In this document: piece by piece, positions 53,361 through 61,530 of the stretch
How positions within the stretch are numbered: the first letter of the stretch is position 1
How the letters are laid out: every line of letters starts with the position of its first letter
Assembly: GCA_900316075.1 (NCBI GenBank)
Contig: ONBT01000014.1
Coordinates: 1-64,000 of the forward strand
Source: an uncultured Lachnospiraceae bacterium
Lineage (GTDB): Bacteria > Bacillota > Clostridia > Lachnospirales > Lachnospiraceae
Reading direction: 5' to 3'
Length of the DNA stretch: 64,000 bases
Notes under the pieces: model-generated
What the model saw: only the letters and a program-made list of their open reading frames with translations
What the model was told of the DNA's origin: nothing
Databases searched by the model: none
Position numbers and translations under genes: made by a program

Positions 53361-54770
53361 TTACCTCCATGTAAAATCCGAAATATCCTTTTCCTTCCTG
53401 CGGCTCACCGCCAGCAGGGCCAGTATCATGCAGGCTGCCAGGATCAGCAGCATGGCCGGTTTCGTATGCTCGGCCACTCCGACGACGACCAGCTGGTCGG
53501 GATCGAAGATCAGGAAGCGGGCCGCATTGGCAAGCCCCTCTCCGACATTGGCTGCTTCCGTCGTTCTGGTGTTTACGGTTGAATCGTATGCGTCGTACTT
53601 ATAGGAAGGCGCATAGGCCGATGACGAGAAATCACTCATGCCGGTCACACCGGAAACCCGGTCCGCCGTCACCCCGTAGAAGATACCGGGCGCGTAGGTA
53701 GGCCGCAGGTCCTTAGGTTTTCCAGCCGCATCCTTGGCATTTTCCAGTCCGGCGAAGTCCAGGGTAGCGGAATAGGTCACCTTGTTTCCCTCAGTATCCG
53801 TGGCCGGAATTCCGTGGAAGACCAGCTCGTCCTGCATGTCCAGGGTTCCGGAAACGGTCTTGCCCGTTGCCCTGCTTGCTGTCGTATCTTTCCAGGACCT
53901 GGAGTTGCCGTCGGAAATCAGTGCCGTCAGGTCCTTATCCGTGATATATTTGGGCAGGTTTTCAAACGTGATTCTGTAGGAAATGCCCCCATGGATCGAC
54001 GACCAGTTGTTTCCGATGTAGTCGGAAGAAACCGTCACGTCGTAGGCAGCAACCTCGATGGCATAGGAATCCGCCGCCGCGCTGGCTGTCATGACAAAAG
54101 GACTGTCCAGCTTTGCCGTAGTCGAAGAGGACGAAGCCGTGAAGCCGTCCAGCTTGGTGCTGCCGGAAGAATCCCACATGGCGATGCCGGAAATCTTCCC
54201 GTCCGTGTCCACGTTTACGTCCATGAGGGGAATCGAGGTCGGCACCTCAATCCCGCTGTCCGAAGAATTCAGGATGTTCTCCGTGCTCCACGACCCGTCG
54301 TTTTTCTGCAGGTAGACCCCGACGATGGCGATGGTGTAGCGGTAGACCTTGCTGTTCTCCACGAACTTGGCCTGGTCGCCGACGAAGATATTGCCAATCG
54401 GCACGCTGTAGGAAACCACCCCGCTGGCGTTTGTGGTCCCAGAGTTGAAATCCTGGGATTTTTCAATGACGCCGGTCCCGTCCTCAAGGGTTCCCTTGGG
54501 GAACGAAGCCAGGGTCTCCGCATAGCGGCTGTCGTTCGAAGTCACCCCGACCACCGGGGTCAGGCGGTATGTAATCCTCAGGTCCGGCGTATATACACCC
54601 GACGTATGGGCCCCGTCCGACTTGTCCACGACCAGCACCTGCTGGGTGAAGCTCATGGCCGTTGAATCCGCGGCCCGTGCCCGATGCAGGGTCAGACCGT
54701 TCATGGAGGCCATGACCAGGGCTGCAGCGAGCACTGCCGAGCCGATTTTTATGGCTCTGTTTCGTTTCAT
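53361..54770 (-). CDS. pilin-like surface protein 1 with degenerate sorting signal
   Basis: 469 residues. Signal peptide (MKRNRAIKIGSAVLAAALVM...ARA), the same opening domain (VLVVDKSDGAHTSGVYTPD, TYRLTPV), YDVTVSSDYIGNNWSSIHGG in the middle and a tail FDPDQLVVVG + hydrophobic helix + SRRKEKDISDFTWR. It shares with its downstream paralogue the frame FDPxQLxVVGVxxxTxPA before the helix. Inference: it is a covalently polymerised or cell-wall-linked subunit. GGGAGG precedes ATG 54770. Five bases separate it from the next gene. Confidence 0.82.
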   Translation of the reverse strand: MKRNRAIKIGSAVLAAALVMASMNGLTLHRARAADSTAMSFTQQVLVVDKSDGAHTSGVYTPDLRITYRLTPVVGVTSNDSRYAETLASFPKGTLEDGTGVIEKSQDFNSGTTNASGVVSYSVPIGNIFVGDQAKFVENSKVYRYTIAIVGVYLQKNDGSWSTENILNSSDSGIEVPTSIPLMDVNVDTDGKISGIAMWDSSGSTKLDGFTASSSSTTAKLDSPFVMTASAAADSYAIEVAAYDVTVSSDYIGNNWSSIHGGISYRITFENLPKYITDKDLTALISDGNSRSWKDTTASRATGKTVSGTLDMQDELVFHGIPATDTEGNKVTYSATLDFAGLENAKDAAGKPKDLRPTYAPGIFYGVTADRVSGVTGMSDFSSSAYAPSYKYDAYDSTVNTRTTEAANVGEGLANAARFLIFDPDQLVVVGVAEHTKPAMLLILAACMILALLAVSRRKEKDISDFTWR

Positions 54771-54944
54771 TTGAAATTTCCTCCCTTCTATCCTTTCCAT
54801 CCTGGGGATTGTATTTTCGTTCCGTCATATATTCATAGCACCGGGTTTCAGCGCGATGAATCAGAATAATGTAAAATAGCTATTCTTCTGTCTGCCGCAC
54901 GATCTGCGGCCGCCGGGATAGCCGGGGTTTTATATTAGTCATGC

Positions 54945-55532
54945 TCAAAAATCATTCATGCGGATCAGAAAAGCCGCCCGGCCCTTCATCTGACTGAGTT
55001 TCACGGGGCCGAAGTCCCGGCAGTCCCTGGCGTTTCCCCGGGCATCCGCCAGGAGAAAGTATTCGTCCGTGTCCAGAACCAGGGGATAGGCCACTGTCGT
55101 ACCCGGAGGGGTGCCGTTCGTGATCCGGTCCTCAATCTGGACGTAGCCGTTGACCTTGAGCTCGCCGGCTTCGGTGATTTCCACCGTGTCGTCCGGCCGG
55201 GCCACGACCCGCCCGCAATAAGCCTTTCCGCCAGCCTCGTAGACGACCACATCCCCGAGCTGGTAGCCCTTGAGCCCCCGCTGGTAGATGACCAGGTCGC
55301 CCGAATTCACGGCCGGAGCCATGGCCATGTCGTCCTGGGTGTAGGCCCCGAAGATGATGAAAAACGTGATGACCAGAATCAGGATCAGAAGCAGGAGGCG
55401 GAGGAGGAAGTTCACAATCTCCTCCCGCATGACGGCCCGCTCGTAGCGCTTTTTGATGGTCCTTTCCGTCAGCCAGTTTTCCCAGATGTTCCGGGGCTCC
55501 GCAGCCTGCTTACTTTTCGCTGATTGCCGCAT
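54945..55532 (-). CDS. SipA-like signal-peptidase homologue, catalytic residues lost
   Basis: 195 residues with the type I signal peptidase fold. A single strongly hydrophobic helix (FLLRLLLLILILVITFFIIF) precedes the catalytic domain. In active enzymes the first box reads S-M-x-P and the second K-R-V-V-x-x-P. Here they read A-M-A-P (DDMAMAPAVNSGDLV) and G-R-V-V (YCGRVVARPDD), so both Ser and Lys are gone. S. pyogenes SipA, needed for pilus polymerisation, is known for the same kind of loss. The start overlaps the upstream small gene by 23 bp, so translation is coupled. Confidence 0.85.
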   Translation of the reverse strand: MRQSAKSKQAAEPRNIWENWLTERTIKKRYERAVMREEIVNFLLRLLLLILILVITFFIIFGAYTQDDMAMAPAVNSGDLVIYQRGLKGYQLGDVVVYEAGGKAYCGRVVARPDDTVEITEAGELKVNGYVQIEDRITNGTPPGTTVAYPLVLDTDEYFLLADARGNARDCRDFGPVKLSQMKGRAAFLIRMNDF

Positions 55533-55749
55533 TCGCTTCCTGTTTCATGCTTTTCATCTTGCCCTGATAGTACTGGCTCATGATCTTGAAAAGGTTCCGG
55601 TAGTCGTCGTCCAGCATCTGAATCTGCCGCCAGACGTCCCGCTCGTCCACCCCGCCGAAAAGCTTGCGGCGAAAGGTCATGTGGTTGATGTGGTCACTGA
55701 TTTCCTTCAAGGTTGTCGCTGTCATCCGGGCCTCGTCCTTCCCGCTCAT
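55510..55749 (-). CDS. small DivIVA-like protein
   Basis: 79 residues. TFRRKLFGGVDERDVWRQIQMLDDDYRNL resembles the N-terminal DivIVA/GpsB motif (GxDxxDVxxxIxxLxxxY) that targets proteins to curved membranes, followed by a short helix rich in Met, Lys and Glu. There is no coiled-coil tail as in full DivIVA. It is overlapped by the SipA-like gene and starts about 110 bp after the flagellin stop. An internal ATG at 55725 has a better ribosome site (GAGG) and may be the true start. A role in placing the pilus machine is speculation. Confidence 0.65.
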   Translation of the reverse strand: MSGKDEARMTATTLKEISDHINHMTFRRKLFGGVDERDVWRQIQMLDDDYRNLFKIMSQYYQGKMKSMKQEANAAISEK

Positions 55750-55789
55750 CCTATTGTTCCATGACTAATGTAAACCGCCGGGGTACATC

Positions 55790-55879
55790 ACGAATTTTCC
55801 TGCAGGCCCATAAACTGCCCTGCTCATTTCACGAATTTCCCGGCAGGCGAATGTATTTTTACGAATTCCCCAGCAGGCT
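55790..55879. repeat. short repeats of the flagellin 3' end
   Basis: ACGAATTTTCCTGCAGGC, ACGAATTTCCCGGCAGGC and ACGAATTCCCCAGCAGGC start at 55790, 55831 and 55861. The last is the end of the flagellin gene, including its stop; the other two are non-coding copies just beyond it. Confidence 0.7.
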
Positions 55880-57985
55880 CAAAAGGTCTTCCTGCTGACT
55901 GTTGGCCTGGGCAATGACGCTCTCCCCGACCAGTTCCAATATATTGTTCCGATGGAACTCCACCATTTCGTCCGCCATATCGGCATCCCGGATGCGGGAC
56001 TCGGAAGCGGTGGTGTTTTCCGTCGCGTTTTCATTGTTTGCGATCGTGTGCTCCAGGCGGTTCTGCTGGGCCCCGATGGAGGACCGGATCCGGCTCACAT
56101 AGTCAAGAGCCTTCCCGGCTTTTGTGATGCCGTTCGTCGCCCCGTCCTCGGTGGAGATATCCATATCGTCCAGGCCCAAGAGGCGGAGGCTGATGGAACC
56201 CACGGAAACCACCATCCCGGAAAGGGTATCCGCCCCGGTCTGAATCCACCAGGACTGGCGGGGGTAGGAATTTTCATCCTTCTTCGGAATAGTACTCGTG
56301 GCCTGGTACTCGTCGTGGTAGGTCGTCGTCGTCACATTTCCGTCTTCCATGGAAGCCAGGGAGCCGGTGGTGACAAGGGATTTCTGATGTTCCACGGCCG
56401 CATGAACCCGGACGGAATAACCGGGAAACTGGGTCGGATCAAGTATGGCTAGGGGATCCGGCGAATCATTGGCCCCGGTCAGGTCGTGGGTGGCCACCAG
56501 ATGGGCCGTAAATGTACTGTCCTTATAGGTAAAGGTGGCATCCGCCACCGGGTCATTCTCACTGTGGGGCTTACCGTCACTTAATGCGCTCTTCAGCTTC
56601 GCCAGGTCCTCGTCGCTCATGGAATAATCGACGTAGCTCTCGCCCAGAGAGTTTCCGTCTGTATCCGTCCCGGCCGCATAAAGTCGGGCGATTGGGGACG
56701 TATTCCCGTTTTTCTGATTGGAGAAATCAATCAGAAGGCGGATATTGAAAAGCCGGTCTGTATCACAGCCCAGACTGTCCGCGATATCTTTCAGGGCTGT
56801 ATCCCCGGTCGGGTTGTCCGCCACGCTCCAGTCGAAGCGCTTCATAGATGCATTAGAGCGGACCATGACGGAGGGGTACTTGCCGGACTTGAGATTTTCC
56901 ACGGCTACATTCATCGAGCCGTCTACAATCTTTAAATCCTTTCCCTCTTCTACTTTGACGCTCATACCGGAAAGGGCTTTTTTGATGGAATCCTTTGTGG
57001 CGCCCTGATTGATGGTAAGGTTCAGCTTGATGCCGGAGCCGATATCCACTTCCGCCTGAACAGAATCGGCGGACAGGTCTCCGCCCGACTCAAGGCCTGG
57101 ATCGATATCTGCCCAGCTTGTATTGTTGATGCCGGAGTCCGTCACAGTGACGGGAAATTCCGTTCCGGCTGAAATACCGGAAAGACTGGCCTCGCTGACT
57201 GCGAATGTTGCTGAAGAAACCGCCTGCGTGATGGGCCGATCCGGAACCGAAACCTTCTTGATTGCATAAGTACTGAAAGTATTTGCCAGGTCGCTCACCG
57301 ATGAGACATCGGGCGTCGTCACCGGAAAAGTCAGACCGTTATATATAAAACTGTATGTCCCTGCCTTCAGGGAAGCGATAGATGTCCCGTCAGCCGCGGT
57401 GACAGATGACCAGGGGATGGTGTTCGCCGCATCGCCATTGACGGTAATCCCGGTCTCGTCGGCGGAAAGCTTGTACTCGGAAACGGTATCGTCGGTCGGA
57501 GTTCCCGTAACATTACCGAAGGTCAGCCCGGGGAAATTCTGCTCTTCCGGCACTTCAAGGGAAGTGTCTTCCGCAAAAATTTTCCGGTCATTGAACTTCG
57601 TCCGGTCGACTTCCCCGTTGATCTCCATCTGCAGCTGTTTGATCTCATCCTGCATGGCCTTGCGGTCATCGTCGGAATAGGTCCCGTTGGCGGACTGAAT
57701 CGAAAGCTCGGTCATCCGGTGCATCATGGTCGTCATTTCAGCCAGGGACCCGTCCGCAATCTGCAGGAGGGAAATCCCATCCTGGGCGTTGACCGTGCCC
57801 CGGGAAAGGCCCCGGACCTGTTTTCGCATCTTTTCGGAAATGGAAAGGCCGGCCGCGTCGTCCGCGGCCCTGTTGATGCGGAAACCGGAGGAGAGTTTCT
57901 CGACGTTCTTTTTCTGCCGGTCCGTCGTAATGCCGTACTGGCGTCTTGCATTCACTGCTGCATAATTGAACGCTACCGCCAGCAT
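55859..57985 (-). CDS. hag: flagellin
   Basis: 708 residues, long for a flagellin because of a large variable centre (about 170-610). The N-terminal D0/D1 domain (NVEKLSSGFRINRAADDAAGLSISEKM, then LLQIADGSLAEMTTMMHRM) and the C-terminal one (RIRSSIGAQQNRLEHTI, then ILELVGESVIAQANSQQEDLLSLLG) are complete, so it should assemble. The extra central domains would project from the filament surface. There is no signal peptide, as expected. It has a sigma-28 type promoter and stands just upstream of the pilus-like cluster. A strong GGAGGGG precedes ATG. Confidence 0.96.
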   Translation of the reverse strand: MLAVAFNYAAVNARRQYGITTDRQKKNVEKLSSGFRINRAADDAAGLSISEKMRKQVRGLSRGTVNAQDGISLLQIADGSLAEMTTMMHRMTELSIQSANGTYSDDDRKAMQDEIKQLQMEINGEVDRTKFNDRKIFAEDTSLEVPEEQNFPGLTFGNVTGTPTDDTVSEYKLSADETGITVNGDAANTIPWSSVTAADGTSIASLKAGTYSFIYNGLTFPVTTPDVSSVSDLANTFSTYAIKKVSVPDRPITQAVSSATFAVSEASLSGISAGTEFPVTVTDSGINNTSWADIDPGLESGGDLSADSVQAEVDIGSGIKLNLTINQGATKDSIKKALSGMSVKVEEGKDLKIVDGSMNVAVENLKSGKYPSVMVRSNASMKRFDWSVADNPTGDTALKDIADSLGCDTDRLFNIRLLIDFSNQKNGNTSPIARLYAAGTDTDGNSLGESYVDYSMSDEDLAKLKSALSDGKPHSENDPVADATFTYKDSTFTAHLVATHDLTGANDSPDPLAILDPTQFPGYSVRVHAAVEHQKSLVTTGSLASMEDGNVTTTTYHDEYQATSTIPKKDENSYPRQSWWIQTGADTLSGMVVSVGSISLRLLGLDDMDISTEDGATNGITKAGKALDYVSRIRSSIGAQQNRLEHTIANNENATENTTASESRIRDADMADEMVEFHRNNILELVGESVIAQANSQQEDLLSLLGNS

Positions 57986-58094
57986 AGGTCTCCCCTCCTT
58001 TCCAGTCCTTATTTCATCTTTTCATAAGTCCGAAACTCCGGTCATTCCATTGAAAAAACTGCATTTCAGACCCAATTATGCCTTTTCAGTATAT

Positions 58095-58121
58095 GTATCG
58101 ACCCCCCCCGAAAATAATTAA
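58095..58121 (-). promoter_or_regulatory. sigma-28 (FliA/SigD) type promoter of hag
   Basis: On the minus strand TTAATTAT, 11 bases, then GTCGATAC, compared with the flagellar consensus TAAAGTTT-N11-GCCGATAA. It lies about 110 bp before the flagellin ATG. Confidence 0.75.
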
Positions 58122-58170
58122 GGGCATATTGTATTTCTGTGTATTTATTTTGTATTTTTCTGCACAAAAA

Positions 58171-58194
58171 AGCCCGCGCCATACGGCACGGGCT
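58171..58194 (-). terminator. terminator of the 69-residue gene
   Basis: AGCCCGCGCC / GGCACGGGCT with loop ATAC, followed on the minus strand by TTTTTTGTG. Confidence 0.88.
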
Positions 58195-58224
58195 ATATTA
58201 GTCATAAAAAAATAATATGAAGTT

Positions 58225-58434
58225 CTATTGCACTTCTCCGGACAGGCGCATCTGAATCCGGTCCAGGACCTCCTTCGGGACCGTACCGTCGCGGTACAAA
58301 TCACTCAGGGAGGACTCCGATTTCAGGAGCACCGTCACATCCAGCCAGCCGGCCTCCCGGAATTCGTCGTCAAATACCGAGAAGACCGTTCTGTCGGACA
58401 GAAGCTCTTTCAGTGGTTTGTTCAGAATTTCCAT
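58225..58434 (-). CDS. small protein of unknown function
   Basis: 69 residues, unrecognised: KPLKELLSDRTVFSVFDDEF, then TVLLKSESSLSDLYRDGTVPKEVLDRI. It is mostly helical and soluble, with a C-terminal part like short regulatory domains seen in other Clostridia. It is between hag and efp, in the same direction as both, with its own terminator. The ribosome site (AAGG) is modest. The charge pattern and terminator support a real gene. Confidence 0.6.
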   Translation of the reverse strand: MEILNKPLKELLSDRTVFSVFDDEFREAGWLDVTVLLKSESSLSDLYRDGTVPKEVLDRIQMRLSGEVQ

Positions 58435-58524
58435 CAGCCTTGCTGCCTCGATTCAAAGTATTGCGGCGCCATTCCCATCCCGAAAACAGAAATCCGGTGA
58501 TTCGGATAGCCACCGACCGGTAAA

Positions 58525-59082
58525 TCAGACGCGGGAGAGGTACTCGCCGGTCCGGGTATCAATCTTCACCTTGTCGCCAAGGTTTACGAAAAGGGGAACC
58601 ATGATCTCGGCTCCGGTCTCAACGGTAGCAGGCTTCGTAGCGCCGGTGGCCGTGTTGCCCTTAACGCCGGGCTCGGTAGCGGTAATCTCAAGCTCTACGA
58701 AGAGAGGGGGCTCAACTGCGAAGATGTCTCCGTCGGAAGAAACAATCTTCACCATCTCGTTGTCCTTGACGAACTTCATCTCGTCGGCGATGTCGGCTGC
58801 GGGCAGCTGAATCTGCTCATAGGACTCGGTGTCCATGAAGTAGTACATGTCGCCGTCGTTGTAAAGGTACTGCATATCCTTGCGGTCGATGCGGGCCTGA
58901 GGCACCTTCTCGGTCGGGCGGAAGGTACGCTCAATAACGCCACCGTTCTTGATGTCCTTGAGCTTGGTGCGGACGAAAGCCGCGCCCTTACCGGGTTTTA
59001 CGTGCTGGAACTCGATGATCTGATAGATGCTGGACTCGTATTCAATCGTAATCCCGTTTCTGAAATCACCTGCTGAAATCAT
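58525..59082 (-). CDS. efp: elongation factor P
   Basis: 185 residues, full length. It frees ribosomes stalled at polyproline. [16 protein letters not shown] opens the KOW-like domain. [19 protein letters not shown] carries the tip Lys (PGKG) that is modified in many bacteria. The C-terminal OB fold has [24 protein letters not shown] 59082 follows GGAGG; the longer reading is not family-like. No modifying enzyme gene is nearby. Confidence 0.97.
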   Translation of the reverse strand: MISAGDFRNGITIEYESSIYQIIEFQHVKPGKGAAFVRTKLKDIKNGGVIERTFRPTEKVPQARIDRKDMQYLYNDGDMYYFMDTESYEQIQLPAADIADEMKFVKDNEMVKIVSSDGDIFAVEPPLFVELEITATEPGVKGNTATGATKPATVETGAEIMVPLFVNLGDKVKIDTRTGEYLSRV

Positions 59083-59195
59083 GGAAAAAATCCTCCTTAA
59101 TATACATGGAAAAACAACTGTTTCCGCGGCCATTCGCAAGTGCCTGCAAAAACAGCCTATGATATTTTACACGAAAGAAATGCTCTTTTCAATAT

Positions 59196-59642
59196 TTATT
59201 TGAAGTTCTCTTCCTCAATCTGCTCGATCAGGGCTACACGCTCTGCGTGCCGGCCTCCGAGGAACTCGGCATGTAAAAAGGCGTCCACAATGTCATAGGC
59301 CAGTTCTTCGCCCACAATACGGGCCCCGAAGGCTACGATGTTTGCATTATTATGCTGCTTTATGAGCCGCGCCGTCGTGGCATCGGAGCAGACCCCGGCC
59401 CGGATGCCCTTTACCTTGTTTGCCGCAAGGGAAATGCCGACCCCGGTCCCGCAGACCAGAACCCCCTGCTCGCACTCGCCGGAGGCAACGGCGTCCGCTA
59501 CCTTCTTCCCGAAAACGGGGTAATTGCAGCGGTCTTCGGAATAGGTCCCGTAGTCCTTGACCTCATAGCCCGCATCAATGAGATGCTGCTTCACCTTTTC
59601 CTTCAATGCAAATCCTGCGTGGTCCGCACCGATTGCAATCAT
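59196..59642 (-). CDS. rpiB: ribose-5-phosphate isomerase B
   Basis: 148 residues. It interconverts ribose 5-phosphate and ribulose 5-phosphate. IGADHAGFALKEKV at the start, and CGTGVGISLAANKVKGIRAG holding the catalytic Cys, are unmistakable; NIVAFGARI follows. ATG 59642 overlaps the stop of yqeG (ATGA), showing translational coupling. Confidence 0.97.
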   Translation of the reverse strand: MIAIGADHAGFALKEKVKQHLIDAGYEVKDYGTYSEDRCNYPVFGKKVADAVASGECEQGVLVCGTGVGISLAANKVKGIRAGVCSDATTARLIKQHNNANIVAFGARIVGEELAYDIVDAFLHAEFLGGRHAERVALIEQIEEENFK

Positions 59643-60193
59643 TGTAAATTCTCTCCTTCTTTTTTGAGGGGCACCTTCTTCACATGCCGCCCGTCTGCTG
59701 TATAAATACGATACCCGAGTAGTATAGCCGCCTCGAGGAATCGTTTCAAGACAATCTGCGGCTCTTCGTGCCATTTTTTCACGGGCTTCACGAGGACCGA
59801 GCGGATGCCCGCATTGTTGGCCCCCCAGATGTCGGTGAGGATCTGGTCGCCAACAAAAAGGGTGTGTTCAGGAGCCACGTCCAGACGCCGGCAGGCCTCG
59901 AGATAGCCTGCCGCTTTCGGCTTTCCGGCCTTGTAGATATAGCCGTCTCCGCCCACAGCTTCGCAGAAAGTTTTGACCCGGGGCTCTTTATTATTCGATA
60001 AAAACATGCACTTGTAGCCCAGACCCTTCACATAGGAAAAGAAGGCTTTTGCGCGCTCATCCGCCGGGGCGTTGTGGGGGACCAGGGTGTTGTCGACATC
60101 AAAAAGCAGGGCCCTATAGCCTTCGCTGTACAGGGCCCTGAAATCGATCACATAGGTGCTTTCTATGTAGTCATCAGGAAAAAGCTTTGCCAT
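59639..60193 (-). CDS. yqeG: YqeG-family HAD phosphatase
   Basis: 184 residues. HAD type IIIA: ALLFDVDNTLVPHN (two catalytic Asp), FLSNNKE, and GKPKAAG then FVGDQILTDIWGANN. The family is often near ribosome or division genes; a phosphatidylglycerophosphate phosphatase role has been reported for some relatives. The start at ATG 60193 gives the conserved KLFPDDYIEST N-terminus. It is coupled to rpiB. Confidence 0.93.
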   Translation of the reverse strand: MAKLFPDDYIESTYVIDFRALYSEGYRALLFDVDNTLVPHNAPADERAKAFFSYVKGLGYKCMFLSNNKEPRVKTFCEAVGGDGYIYKAGKPKAAGYLEACRRLDVAPEHTLFVGDQILTDIWGANNAGIRSVLVKPVKKWHEEPQIVLKRFLEAAILLGYRIYTADGRHVKKVPLKKEGENLQ

Positions 60194-60286
60194 TTGGATT
60201 TTTCTCACCGGGCAGTCACAAAAGAGGATCAGCAATATGCCAGAATATGTGAAACCGCTTTCGTTCGTGCTGAAACAAAAAAAATC

Positions 60287-60324
60287 GGGTCAGGAGCAAG
60301 GCCAATCATCGGCACTCCTGACCC
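60287..60324 (-). terminator. terminator of the 137-residue gene
   Basis: A ten-bp stem GGGTCAGGAG / CTCCTGACCC; on the minus strand it is followed by GATTTTTTTTG. Confidence 0.9.
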
Positions 60325-60335
60325 GAAAAGGAATC

Positions 60336-60749
60336 TTAGAATGTGAAGTCCTCGGCACCGCGGATGGTGGCCGCCTGCTGCTGGGCATCCGTCTGTCCGG
60401 TGCCCGCTCCGCTCGCGCCCGCCTCGCCTACGAAGTACTGGTACTGGTGCAGGACCTCGTCCTTCTGCATGTCGGAAACCGCCTTCTCGACGTCGGCGGT
60501 CCGCAGGGTGTTGTCGATGCGGCCCTGGGACTCGGGCTTGTACATGGCGTCGAAGTTCGCGGCCTTGAAGGTCTGCTTCGACTTGGCCTTCTCGATTTGG
60601 GCGGCGGTGTCCGCAGGGGACTGGCCGGAGGTCGATGAGCCGACGCTCTCAGCTCCAGTAGTGGCAGCGGCTTTCGATGCGCTGTCCACCCGCTGGGCAG
60701 AGGATATATTGTAGTAGCCGCCAACGGGCCGGATACCGGAAACGTTCAT
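60336..60749 (-). CDS. unknown protein with a flagellar-type promoter
   Basis: 137 residues: a short conserved-looking start (MNVSGIRPVGGYYNISS), a low-complexity Ala/Ser/Gly/Thr middle, a helical segment (VEKAVSDMQKDEVLHQYQYFV), then a Gln/Ala/Gly-rich end and ATIRGAEDFTF. There is no signal peptide or membrane helix. The promoter resembles sigma-28, so a role in flagellar assembly or export is plausible. It does not look like FlgM. It is a monocistronic unit with a strong terminator. Confidence 0.75.
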   Translation of the reverse strand: MNVSGIRPVGGYYNISSAQRVDSASKAAATTGAESVGSSTSGQSPADTAAQIEKAKSKQTFKAANFDAMYKPESQGRIDNTLRTADVEKAVSDMQKDEVLHQYQYFVGEAGASGAGTGQTDAQQQAATIRGAEDFTF

Positions 60750-60829
60750 AGGTATGTCCTCAAAATCCGTGAAAGGAAATATTGAAACGGCTCTGTTTGG
60801 AAAGCCTTTACTTTTTCGTTACACCGGAT

Positions 60830-60857
60830 ATATCGGAGGTGTTTCAAAGAATCTTTA
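60830..60857 (-). promoter_or_regulatory. sigma-28-like promoter of the 137-residue gene
   Basis: On the minus strand TAAAGATT, 12 bases, TCCGATAT, compared with TAAAGTTT-N11-GCCGATAA. The spacer is one base longer than consensus. It is about 80 bp before the ATG. Confidence 0.65.
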
Positions 60858-60947
60858 TACGCATTGCGGGCAGTTCACAGGACATTCACAAAATTCCTGC
60901 GAGGCCCTGTTTACAAGGCTTCCGCTGATACTGCTGCCGGAGAAGTC

Positions 60948-61418
60948 TCAAGTTTCTGCCTTGGAATCCTTATCCAGCATGGTCTTGAGCTCGTTCATGA
61001 ATGTGTTCACATCCTTAAACTCGCGGTAAACCGAAGCAAAGCGGACATAGGCGACGGGGTCCACATCCTTGAGCTTGTCCATGACCAGCTCGCCGATCTT
61101 CGCCGAAGGCACTTCCTTGTCCTCGCTGTTGAAGACCGCCGTCTCGACCTCGTCCACGAGCTTCGTAATCTGCCCGGCAGATACCGGCCGTTTGTGGCAG
61201 GCCCGCAGGACGCCGGACTCGATCTTCGCCCGGTCGAACTGCTCCCGCGTATTGTCCTTCTTGATGACAATCAGGGGAATCGTCTCAATCTTCTCATAGG
61301 TCGTGAACCGCTTCCCGCAGTCGTCACAGAGCCGCCGACGACGAATGGAATTGTCGTCGTCCGCAGGTCTTGAATCGATGACGCGGTTGTTGTCGCTCCC
61401 ACAGAAGGGACACTTCAT
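60948..61418 (-). CDS. nrdR: transcriptional repressor NrdR
   Basis: 156 residues. It represses ribonucleotide reductase genes when (d)ATP is high. The zinc ribbon MKCPFCGSDNNRVIDSR and RRLCDDCGKRFTTYE is followed by an ATP-cone (VIKKDNTREQFDRAKIESGVLRAC). It probably acts on the nrdD/nrdG region in this window. GGGAGG precedes ATG 61418; the seven-codon longer reading is rejected because MKCPFC is the invariant start. Confidence 0.97.
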   Translation of the reverse strand: MKCPFCGSDNNRVIDSRPADDDNSIRRRRLCDDCGKRFTTYEKIETIPLIVIKKDNTREQFDRAKIESGVLRACHKRPVSAGQITKLVDEVETAVFNSEDKEVPSAKIGELVMDKLKDVDPVAYVRFASVYREFKDVNTFMNELKTMLDKDSKAET

Positions 61419-61530
61419 AGGATGCCTCCCTACAGCCAATATCTTGGCGTATATTTTCTACAAGTCACAAAACCTAGTATACGGAAATTCCGGGCATTTT
61501 GCAAGAAAAATATACGCAGTGCGGAGGGCC

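Noticed and set aside
60754-61029. 91-codon plus-strand frame opposite nrdR
   Set aside because: It covers the sigma-28-like promoter and the end of nrdR, with no family features.
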